A stretch of 64,000 nt of DNA from Bidens hawaiensis (taxonomy: Eukaryota; Streptophyta; Magnoliopsida; Asterales; Asteraceae): assembly GCA_021521415.1 (NCBI GenBank), contig JAIQDT010000234.1, forward strand, positions 1,054,001 through 1,118,000. Reading direction: 5' to 3'. A program made the translations under genes and the position numbers. The first letter of the stretch is position 1, and each line of letters begins with the position of its first letter. Below the pieces are notes generated by a model. That model was not told the origin of the DNA, did no database searches, and saw only the letters and a list, made by a program, of their open reading frames with translations. Shown here piece by piece: positions 1 through 9,686 of the stretch.

Positions 1-475
1 AAAGACTTTAATAAACTTATAAATGAAACATGTATTAACTTTGATCTTTATATAGTGATTATTTTACTTTTGGTTCCGGTAACTGGGACCAACTAAATTC
101 ACATCTACTTGCTGTAAGACCCCGAATCCCGGAAATACTACAGTTGGTAGTCATATCCAAAACTCACAAAAATTTTTAAACAAAGGCAAATTATTTTTAT
201 TAAAAACCATTTCAGAGTAATAAACTGCGGAATCTACTAAGTATCAAAATTCCCAAAACCGGGAAAAAGGTTCCAATCAATAAGCAGCGGAAAAAGGTAA
301 GTATTAAAAATCCCAAACCCGGGAACAAGTGCCCAAAAATCAGACGTAAATAAAATGTCTATTTTATTTCGAAATCTCGTACTAGGAATGCCTTCAACCG
401 TCCGAATAGTCTCCACACTTCCAAGCGGTAATCTCGAGTCCTTAACTAGTAACTCAAACTAACATTCACACAAAG

Positions 476-1379
476 TCAGCTAAAGCTGAGTGAGTTCAAG
501 TTTTAATAAACAACATTCATAATTCATTTCAAAGGTTATATATATAAAACAATATAGGAAATAATAAGCAATTAAATAAGCAAATACTAAATAATTTATC
601 ATCGGTCGAACACGCGTACACGGGCCTCTCCACCACGAGTCAAGACTTGAGTAATATATTTGACCCGGACGCAGTAAGATGTAAGCACGTGACACGAGCC
701 TCTCCACCACGAGTCATAACCCGAGTAATATATTTGACCCGGTCACGGCTTACAAACCTAAACACGTGATATGAGCCTCTCCACCACGAGTAAAACCCGA
801 GTAATATATTTGACCCGATCACGGATTAGCAAACGACGGGTCTTTCCACCATGAATTACGAGACACAAAGTTAAGGATCCGAGTAATGTTTTGACCCGCC
901 TAAATGATGATTACGCCACACGGGTCTCTCTACCACGGGATTTAAAAACCCGAGTAATATATTTGACTCGGCCATAATCACCATGCACACACATCAATAG
1001 GCCTACTCACATAATCTTAGTCACAAGGAACTAAATAATATCGACAATCGTAGGCTATAAGGTAATATATATAAGTCAACCCAAAATAAGGACTAAAGTA
1101 AGTAGGTCTACTCGTATTCAATTAACACCAAGCCTAATAACATCCTCGAGTCTAGACCATAAACAATATATATAACCTTAAGGAATTTATGACCAAAACG
1201 AGACCAAAATATCTTAAGGCATAGAATATAATCCACACCTGGTTTCATCTATGCACAAATAATAACAAGGCTATAGAATGTCCTTCAAATTGTTTTAACG
1301 AGTAAAATCGGGTAAAATTGTAATAGGGCGTGTATGCTAGCCCAAAATGTAAAGGTAAAAAGGGGCATCAAGAACTCAC
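476..1379 (-). other. intron-like module of LTR at 113-3268
   Basis: On the minus strand CAG|GTGAGT lies at 1382-1374, followed after a short gap by GCCCCTTTTT. The five-unit minisatellite comes next, then GAACTCAC and a hairpin TCAGC-TTTA-GCTGA (plus coordinates 489-476). The same order occurs in four other LTRs here. A clear 3' splice site after the hairpin is not obvious in this copy. Whether it is spliced is inference. Confidence 0.45.
606..985. repeat. minisatellite inside LTR, about five ~75-bp units
   Basis: The words CTCTCCACCACGAGT and GAGTAATATATTTGACCCG recur at ~75-80 bp spacing near 625, 700, 775, 845 and 925. The fourth unit is the most diverged. It lies between the donor-like site and the hairpin of the LTR. 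Confidence 0.8.
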
Positions 1380-4022
1380 CTGGCACGAGGTACAAAATCA
1401 ACAATGAGCTAGAGAATTCCTAAGTACTCCCACAATTCAAACGCCTGTTGGATTACACACAATGATTACAAATGGAACTGCACCGACTCGCTCACCCTAC
1501 AAGGCGTTCTAACAAGATTTGATGGACCTAAAGCCCTAACCATACTAATACCATTTACATCATCCACTGAGGCCATGTATTTACCAAAACCACCCTTAGT
1601 TTATTCCCGAGACAAAGGATTTCCAAACTATACCCGAAAGTTGTTAATTGTATCGAATACGAGCGTTAACGAGTTGTTTATGCACTTTGCAGCCAACTCA
1701 GCCCCGTGTGGACCAAACTTAGTATAATTACAGCCAACAAGTCCACACGACACTACAATAGTTGAATGGGTCGGTAATTCGCATGAACAACGCACAAACT
1801 ACCAATTTAACGCGAATTTGCGTTGTACCGACCTGTTTGAGCAACCAGCAACCAATTCAGCCCCATTAACATAAACATTAAGTTTTTCACAGCCCTATAA
1901 CATACCGAGGCTACACAATCTGAATTGGTTGTTAACTCCCTCAAACAACGCGCTAAACGCAAAAATTAAAAATCTAGACAACTGAAATCCTAGTTTTCAA
2001 TCTATCGACAATTGATCAATCAAACGAGCTTCATAGATCACGATACTAAAGTATAACACATATGACATACCTAGGAAGATGACGGAGCAAAACCTCACTT
2101 TTAACATCCCCGACAAGAACACGATTGGATAGCTACCGGTTAAGCCTAAAACGAATGTATCGATCAATAACTAGTATAACATGTAGATTTTAGCATGCAA
2201 AGATGTGTTTTATTACATAGGAAAACCATAAAAATAAATTATGAAATTTTTACTAGAGTTGAATAAATGTCTTAGGTTTATAAAAATATTTTTTTTATAT
2301 TTTTTCAGTGGATACAAAATCATAACAATTTCTCCAACACAGAAAGGTATGTGCAGCTATTTCAGTGTGCAGCAAAAATGTTTTATTTGTTTAAAAATCA
2401 TTACCAAACCAAATTAATTGATTCCAATTGGTATGTAATATTAACTCAAAATATGAAGTTTCAGAAGTAGAATAAACCACTTTGGACTTGTCAAAAAAGA
2501 GTTATGATATCGGGAAGACAAACCAGAATCCGTCACCCCGCATCAGCTTTGACACACAATTTTATAAAATCATAAAAACCATTCAAATCTCATCCAAAAA
2601 TTACGTATTATACCTTTCTGGAAACTAGACTCAAAGTAGAACATCATGGAAACAAGAATCGATAAAAAAAAAATTTTCGTCGAGTTAAGAACAAAACAAT
2701 AAATGTGTACGAATCTGCCAGAAATTGTTATCATCAAAACTCAACCCTAACATGTTCAACAAAGGGTTTAATGGTGAAAAAGAGTTGTATTAGGGTTAGT
2801 ACCGACCTGGAATTAGTCTTGGGAGGCTGGAGGATGGCCGGAATATGCACAAAAAACAAGGAGAACCCCCCTGCAGCTGCCGATCACAATAGGGGGATGG
2901 GGGTAGGGTTTTCATGATATAAAATTAAATTTACACTATAGCCCCTCGAATTTGGAAATTGAGATGTTTTGTGCCAAAAGTTGAATAACACGATATACAA
3001 GAATGACAAGGAGGTCACCGAGGAATGCTAGATCGAGTCTCGGTTAAAATACAAACTCTACAATGTGCTTGTCGTTAAACGAAAATGTCGGGTGTTACAT
3101 ACTAATCTAACACTTTAAGTTATAAGGGGCGATGTTTAGAGCAAAAAGGATGGATAAACGGACTTTTAAAACATATTACAAGGCTCTAAATTAGAAAGAT
3201 GAAACCCCGGCTTTTAAACAAACATTTATAAACGATCGAACCGATTAACAAAATTTCCGGGCGTTACATTCGCCGTCCTAACGCCCGGTATTACTGACCG
3301 TTGTGTTTTGTTTTAGTTTTGGTACAGTAACAAACGTAACCGAAACCGGCCCAATTCACGTCTATTCGCCTCCGTAACACGCGGGCCAATTCATGTATAT
3401 TCGCCGTCATAACGCCCGGTATTACCGACCGGTGTTTTTTGTTTTATTTTCAATACAGTAACAAATGTAACCGAAGCCGGCCCAATTCACGTCTACTCGC
3501 CTCCGTAAAGCCCGGGTAACATATGTCAATTAATTTTACATATGTTTTTTTTATATCTCGAGTACTCTAGACCACATGTCGATTAATTTTTAAGTTTGAT
3601 TATAAAAATCTTCGTTACACTGTGTTAAGTCGTGTTAGCACTTTGAATGTTCATGGGTTTGTTTGCTTGTCACAGACCCTAAACAACATTCAAATCAGCC
3701 CCCCTACCCCAGCAACGCGGGGGTTTAAAATTCTAATGTTATACAAAATGCATATAATTTATAAGATATCTAAAATATTTCTTTTTTATATTCCGAAAGT
3801 ATGAAACTCACACAATTATATAAATCAAAACAATGCATGTAGTTTGATCAGATTTGTCATCAATCAAAAATTGAAATTAGTAGGACATTTTGAAAGGTTT
3901 AAGGGCATTATAGATTGTATAGCATGCTCTTGATGTAGTACATTTATTCGACAAATTCCTTTTGAGTTGTGACCATTTGTATTCATGCACTATTACATTT
4001 ATTCGATTTTAAATATATAAAA

Positions 4023-4733
4023 AAAGACTTTAATAAACTTAAATGAAACATGTATTAACTTTGATCTTTATATAGTGATTATTTTACTTTTAGTTCCGCT
4101 AATTGGGACCAACTAAATTTACTCGCCGTCGTAACGCCCGGTATTACCGACCGATGTTTTTTGTTTTAGTTTCGGTACAGAAAAAAACGTAACCGAAACC
4201 GGCCCAATTCACATCTATTCGTCTCCGTAACACGCGGGCCAATTCACGTCTACTCGCCGTCATAACGCTCGGTATTACTGACAGGTGTTTTTTATTTTAT
4301 TTTCAGTATAGTAACAAATGTAACCGAAGCCGCCCGATTCACGTCTACTCGCCTCCATAAAGCCCAGGTGAACATATGTCGATTAATTTTACATATGTTA
4401 TTTTTTATATCTCGAGTACTCTAGACCACATGTCGATTAATTTTTAAGTTTGATTATAAAATTCTTCGTTACATTGTGTTAAGTCGTGTAAGCACTTTTG
4501 AATGTTCACGGGTTTGTTTGCTTGTCATAGACCCTAAACAACATTCAAATCGACCCCTCTGGCAACACGGGGGTTCAAAATTCTAGTGTTATACAAAATG
4601 CATATAATTTGTAAGATATCTAACATATTTTTTTTTATATTTCGAAAATAGGAAACTCACACAATTATATAAACCGAAACAACATGTAGTTTGGTTAGAT
4701 TTTTCATCAATCAAAAATTGAAATTAGTAGGAC
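4023..4733. repeat. dispersed repeat, copy B (uninterrupted)
   Basis: This starts AAAGACTTTAATAAACTT like base 1 and ends GAAATTAGTAGGACA like 3874-3888. It shows the pre-insertion state of copy A. The spacer 3889-4022 between the copies is AT-rich and has no recognised feature. A possible Helitron-type end (G-rich stem, then CTAGT) lies near 4555-4583. Confidence 0.65.
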
Positions 4734-5407
4734 AGGGACGTTTTGAATTTGGGATGACGACTAGACAATTTAGGATTATTTCTTGAAAAGTACGTAACTA
4801 ACATCTATAGAATTAATTTAAAAGTCTTCTCATGAGTTGTAGAAATTGATGACTATCCCCTCCACATATCATCATTGGCAATCTAACAAAAACCTGAAAA
4901 TTTGGGACGAACTCATTTGACGCGGTCTTAAAAATCGTGCCAGACATATGAACCCAAATGAGTTTTTGCAGCTCATTTTGCAAGCTGACACCGTCACGAT
5001 CCATTTAACATAACTTTAAAATTAAAAGTTACAACTACAAATTAGTATTATTATGGTGAAACTATAAAACTTGATGTTCATTTTCTTTGCTTTGTTTTAA
5101 ACTTTATCATAAACCACCCAGTCAGTTTATATTATTACATAAAAACATTACTAACAATAAGTATAAAATTTAAATGCGTTAACCAGAGAAGCCGTGAATC
5201 CACCAAGTTCTAACACGACTTATTTAGCTAAATGTGTATGTTGGTTCAATCTGAATGATCCAATCCTGATTGCACTAAACCAATCCAATAAATTTCGGGT
5301 TAGGTTCGTGTCTTCAGTTCGCACTTCCTGAATAATTTAAATAATTTCACTAAATAATAATAAAAAAACCCAGATAAGGTGGGTTTCTGATTGAGATTAG
5401 CTCCAAG
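4734..5407. other. unannotated AT-rich sequence
   Basis: No repeat, motif or supportable reading frame was recognised here. Short open frames exist but have no recognisable domain. Confidence 0.6.
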
Positions 5408-5727
5408 AGAGGTGCACAAACCAGATATTTTCAGAATCCGGAACCGGGTAGGAATCGGTTCCGAGTATGGGCAACAAAAATCAAAACCGGATCGGTTAGG
5501 AACTGGTTCCGAGCATAGCGGGGTATTTGAAAACCGGTTTTTTTTCCCGGGTTTTGGGTAAGGCAGGGTCGGGTTTTGACTGGGTAAATCCGGTTCCACG
5601 TTTGGCGAGTCCGGGTCGGTTCCGGGTACGGCTCCGAAGAGAAATCATATACGTGATTGTATCCGCGAATCAAATACGGTAAGAACCGGTTCCGAATCAA
5701 CTGCAAGCATGTATTTTGTGCACCTCT
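5408..5727. mobile_element. hAT-type MITE, ~320 bp
   Basis: The ends are perfect 13-bp inverted repeats, AGAGGTGCACAAA at 5408-5420 and TTTGTGCACCTCT at 5715-5727. The interior is rich in AACCGGTT-type words (GGTTCCGAGTATGG, GGTTCCGAGCATAG, GGTTCCGAATCAAC), as expected for sub-terminal repeats of hAT-family non-autonomous elements. No convincing 8-bp target duplication was found, so the outermost base may be off by a few. Open frames crossing it on the minus strand are by-products of the repeat. Confidence 0.65.
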
Positions 5728-6372
5728 AATCTCCGATAATGTGGCCCAATACGTTAAAAACAAACTCAGATTTGATGGCCATGAAATTTAACTTTTTGTC
5801 ACAATATTTTTAAAATACTTTAAATTCCCAATAAGTTACTGTAAAGTCGACATCAGTATCTATAATCACTATGCATGATTGTAATACTAGTTTGAGCTAT
5901 CCGTAATATTGGCGTTTATTTATATATTTGTTTTAATTATTTTGCTATTTTATATTTTGTAATGATTTATTTTATATTTTAACGTAGTTTTTGTTTTAAT
6001 TTAATACGTATATATTAGTTTGTTACGTACGTTCGTTATATTTTTTAACGTTTGGGTTCTTTCAATTGAGATGTGTAAATTTTTTTAGATTTTTACGAAC
6101 GAACATAAACGAACACGAACATATTGATTTTTTAAATGAACAAACATGAACACGAATATTGCCTTATGACAAAGGGGTCATTGATGTAGGTGACGATGGT
6201 GGTCGATGCATGAGAGGGGAGTTTGACGACGATGGGTGGTAATTGGAAGTTAACCGGTGATGGAAATGATAGCCCGGCGATGGAAAATACGTTAATGAGA
6301 GAAATTAAATCAGGGTTTGATAATGAAAGCGTTCCACAAATAAATGAGATGTTATAACCCGTTTATGGGCCA
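5728..6372. other. no gene recognised; AT-rich with GAACGAACA words
   Basis: Mostly AT-rich. A run of GAACGAACATAAACGAACAC and similar words sits at about 6095-6155 and may be another degraded MITE. Nothing else was recognised. Confidence 0.4.
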
Positions 6373-7146
6373 TCCGGGTTTGGTGAGACCATGACCCGCG
6401 AAAATTACTGTTTGATGATTAACGAGTTATTTCACAAATAATTAAGATGTTATAACTCATTTAAGGACTATCCGGGTTTGGTGAGACCCATGACCCGCGA
6501 AAATTATTGTAGCATCCAACTTTTATTTATGAGAAAATAAAAGAATTATTTAAGGGTGATATAAGAATTTATTGTTTTAAATAGTAAATTAAGCATGAGT
6601 AGGTTGGGCTTAAGGATAAAATATGAACTAGGGTGTGGTTATGTGCCTAAGTCCATAGGCTTGGACTATATATAACCTATATTTGTCAAACACACTCAAA
6701 CACATACACACACTCCATTCTTTCTCTTTAATTTCATTCCGGATTTAAAAGCAAGATCCAAGACCCGATTAAATATTATCTGTATCTAAGACAACAAAGA
6801 TAAACAAAGTGTAAGCTTGGTTCAAGACCCAAGTTCAAATCCGATTTTTAAGGTATGTTTAAAACAAAAGGTTAATCAATTGATGTTAGTTTGCCATGAA
6901 AGTCGAGGTAGTATTGAATCGAGTTATGGGGTAAATAAAGTCTTGAACTTTAAACCAATCAAACATGAGAACCTTGAAAAAAAAATAAAAAAAATAATAA
7001 TAATAAGGGGAAGATTCATGTACATTTTAATAAATGAGAACGTAGGAAATACTACCAATTTATAAAAAAATGAGAACGTAAGAATCAATACCAACTACAA
7101 TACCAATCTACATTGTTTAACAATGATTTATAATAACAAAGAAAAA
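6373..7146. repeat. 774-bp tandem duplication, left copy
   Basis: This aligns base for base with 7153-7926 at a period of 780 with only five substitutions by eye (6480, 6644, 6713, 7012, 7135). It contains a smaller ~105-bp internal repeat around GGTTTGGTGAGACC and ATGACCCGCGAAAATTA. It also has a promoter-like stretch: TATATATAA at 6667-6675 followed by an ACACAC-rich, pyrimidine-rich leader, as in many LTR or gene 5' ends. An 82-codon open frame near 6817-7065 is in both copies but has no recognisable domain. Confidence 0.9.
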
Positions 7147-7152
7147 TTTCAT

Positions 7153-7926
7153 TCCGGGTTTGGTGAGACCATGACCCGCGAAAATTACTGTTTGATGATT
7201 AACGAGTTATTTCACAAATAATTAAGATGTTATAACTCATTTAAGGACTATCCGGGTTTTGTGAGACCCATGACCCGCGAAAATTATTGTAGCATCCAAC
7301 TTTTATTTATGAGAAAATAAAAGAATTATTTAAGGGTGATATAAGAATTTATTGTTTTAAATAGTAAATTAAGCATGAGTAGGTTGGGCTTAAGGATAAA
7401 ATATGAACTAGGGTGTGGTTATGGGCCTAAGTCCATAGGCTTGGACTATATATAACCTATATTTGTCAAACACACTCAAACACATACACACATTCCATTC
7501 TTTCTCTTTAATTTCATTCCGGATTTAAAAGCAAGATCCAAGACCCGATTAAATATTATCTGTATCTAAGACAACAAAGATAAACAAAGTGTAAGCTTGG
7601 TTCAAGACCCAAGTTCAAATCCGATTTTTAAGGTATGTTTAAAACAAAAGGTTAATCAATTGATGTTAGTTTGCCATGAAAGTCGAGGTAGTATTGAATC
7701 GAGTTATGGGGTAAATAAAGTCTTGAACTTTAAACCAATCAAACATGAGAACCTTGAAAAAAAAATAAAAAAAATAATAATGATAAGGGGAAGATTCATG
7801 TACATTTTAATAAATGAGAACGTAGGAAATACTACCAATTTATAAAAAAATGAGAACGTAAGAATCAATACCAACTACAATACCAATCTACATTGTTTAA
7901 CAATGATTTATAATAGCAAAGAAAAA
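7153..7926. repeat. 774-bp tandem duplication, right copy
   Basis: Second copy of the unit at 6373-7146, joined to it by about six filler bases. Homology stops after GAAAAA at 7926. The near identity means a very recent duplication in the plant or a collapse/expansion error in the assembly. Its TATA-like box lies at 7447-7455. Confidence 0.9.
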
Positions 7927-8126
7927 AACCTAAAAATAACAACAAAAGAATCAAAATCAAAAACAAAATTATAAAAACGAATACCAGCAAATACTTATAA
8001 TAGCAAAAGAATAAATCTAATAATAACAACAAAAAATAAATCAGCAAATACTTATAACATCTCATAATCGAAAAATAGCAAATACGAACAAAATGTAGGA
8101 CATGGGTCACGATTTATTAAATAATA
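7927..8126. repeat. A-rich low-complexity tract
   Basis: AAC/AAT-rich sequence with the phrase CAGCAAATACTTATAA occurring twice. No coding signal. Confidence 0.6.
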
Positions 8127-8926
8127 TTAATAAAACAAATAAATAATCTCTTTATACAATTTAGGAAATTGTTGTACATATACCGTATACAAATCTAAAT
8201 GAGAATAAAAACATATATACATGTCTTGATTCATACCGAAGTCTCCAACTTGTGCTCGAACGCCGGATTCTTTGACGAGTTGAATCCGGTCCGGAGCCGA
8301 GTTAATCATTGTGTTGAAACCGCACCGTAACCGCGCTCACGTCGTCTAACTCGTGTTTACAGAGACCCGAGTATCACATCCGAGCCATGTCTTCTTGTAG
8401 GCCCCTTCGATTGGTGAACCCATCTTGATCACCTGAAAACATCTACACCTTTATAGCTGCAAAACTGAACAAATTGTGGTTCCCGGTTGTGGCTGAGGAT
8501 TTCTGTTAAACAGAGGTCCCTTAAAACAGATTTCGGGCCACCTCCGCGAGCCCGTCTGTTTCCTAGGGTACAACAGCCGAAACAGTATGTACTGGCGGGA
8601 TTACCCTAGCACCCGAACCATTTTTGTAACGTGAGTTCGGGATTAAATGAGAGTTGGAATTGAGAGAACGTATCATTGGCAGGAAGCCGTTTGGTTCTAT
8701 GTGTGCATTCGGGTCGTGACTGATGTGGTTTGTCGGTGTGTCAGTGTATTTTAAATATGGCCAACAACCCTTCTATTTATAGTAGGTAGAGTCTAATGTG
8801 TCGTAGGACACATGTCGCTCTCTAGACAGAGGTGAGCTCAGGCGCTGACACGTGGCGTGCTGACTCACCTCACTTTCCGACATATGGCTTCTGGCTCATG
8901 ACACTTGGTAACCGGTGGAATACTCT
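8127..8926 (-). other. transcription-unit-like 5' region, minus strand (LTR/leader remnant?)
   Basis: On the minus strand a TATA-like CTATAAATAG lies at 8782-8773. It is followed by a GC-richer stretch and two short frames: a 25-codon frame beginning MGSPIEGAYKK near 8427 and a 60-codon frame at 8309-8127 beginning MINSAPDRIQLVKESG. I recognise no domain in either. Together with the LTR start at 12305 this could be the R-U5-leader part of a Copia-like element on the minus strand, or the 5' end of a captured gene. Confidence in either reading is low. Confidence 0.3.
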
Positions 8927-9191
8927 CGTAACACCCCGCAACCGCAGCGGAAACGTAAACGGGATGCGACAGACACCTCTGATATCAACCACATTGTTTA
9001 TAAAGAAAATTGAATGCATTAATATACTTCAAAATTACATTATCTCGTATTTCATTACCGTCTAGGTGATACACGCATCATACCATACGATACATAACTC
9101 TATTTGTTATAATGTATCCTAACATCCCGCACGCAAATCTTACACACATCAAGCACTTAGCACGTAAGCAATCACCTTATCTTAGTTGTAC

Positions 9192-9686
9192 CTGAAAAGC
9201 ATGTGAGAAAACGGGTCAACTACGAATAGTTGGTGAGTTTCACAATTTGAGTAAACCTTGATAAATTCGTATCATAATATAATATTATCTGGGGACACTG
9301 TTAACCCAGTACTGTACCCATTCCGAGAGCAATGTTAACCCAGAAACACTTCTAGGAACCCCTGGGGACACTGTTAACCCAGTATTGTACTCACTCCGGG
9401 GGCAATGTTAACCCGGAAACACTTCTAGGAACCCCTGGGGACACTGTTAACCCAGTACCGTACTCCCTCCGGGGGCAATGTTAACCCGGAAACACTTCCA
9501 AAGACATCTGGGGACACTGTTAACCCAGTCCTGTACCCATTCCGTACGATTCCCGTACAATCAAATATTTATAAACACACGCAAGTCCATGTGTTCAGTA
9601 TGTACTTAAACATTTTATTAGCAACATGCTTCCGCCCCGGGAAAATATTTGAAAACAACTCAGAAAAAGGGGCTCGTGAAACTCAC
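9192..9686 (-). other. intron-like module of solo LTR (495 nt)
   Basis: On the minus strand AAG|GTGAGT at 9689-9681 is followed by TTCACGAGCCCCTTTTT. The 73-bp minisatellite comes next, then AAACTCACC and a perfect 6-bp hairpin CAACTA-TTCG-TAGTTG (plus 9232-9217). A consensus 3' splice site TGCTTTTCAG|GT ends at 9192. This is the cleanest example of the module. Splicing itself is inferred. Confidence 0.5.
9290..9560. repeat. 73-bp minisatellite, ~3.6 units
   Basis: Units begin TGGGGACACTGTTAACCCAG at about 9291, 9364, 9437 and 9510, and contain GGGGGCAATGTTAACCCGG. A detached single unit lies at 9811-9880. Confidence 0.9.

Larger units (their letters stand above)
113..3268 (-). mobile_element. 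long LTR (probably solo), Ty3/gypsy type, minus strand
   Basis: The insertion starts TGTAAGACCCCGAATCCCGG and ends CCGGGCGTTACA, giving TG...CA termini; the uninterrupted copy of the host repeat at 4023 shows the boundaries. Flanking 5-mers are CTTGC and TTCGC, an imperfect target duplication. No internal gag or pol is seen, so it is best read as a solo LTR of 3,156 bp. The minus strand is chosen because its internal signals (a donor-like GTGAGT at 1379, then a hairpin at 489-476) match the other long LTRs in the window in that orientation. A second LTR-start-like sequence (minus strand TGTAACACCCGACATTTTCG) ends at 3100, so the first 168 bases may be a partial duplication of the LTR start. 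Confidence 0.65.
1..3888. repeat. dispersed repeat, copy A (interrupted)
   Basis: Bases 1-112 plus 3269-3888 align with 4023-4733, so this is one copy of a ~730-850 bp repeat split by an LTR insertion at 113-3268. Both copies contain short sub-repeats built on CGCCGTCATAACGCCCGG and GGCCCAATTCACGTCTA. Both finish with a C-rich/G-rich stem (CCCC...GCAACGCGGGGG) about 10 bases before a CTAATG or CTAGTG motif. That arrangement resembles the 3' end of a non-autonomous Helitron (hairpin then CTRR), but no 5' end was identified, so the class is uncertain. The copy may begin before the window. Confidence 0.6.

Noticed and set aside
2705..2917. 70-codon plus-strand frame
   Set aside because: It lies inside the minus-strand LTR, has no domain, and is on the strand opposite to LTR transcription.
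5300..5763. Two overlapping minus-strand frames of ~100 codons
   Set aside because: They lie over the hAT-type MITE and its AACCGGTT-rich interior; the composition explains the open frames.
6817..7065. 82-codon frame present in both tandem copies
   Set aside because: No recognisable domain, and its repetition only reflects the recent DNA duplication, so conservation is not evidence of coding.
9290..9560. Regularly spaced repeats resembling a CRISPR array
   Set aside because: The whole ~73-bp unit is conserved with no variable spacers, and the context is a plant LTR; it is a minisatellite.
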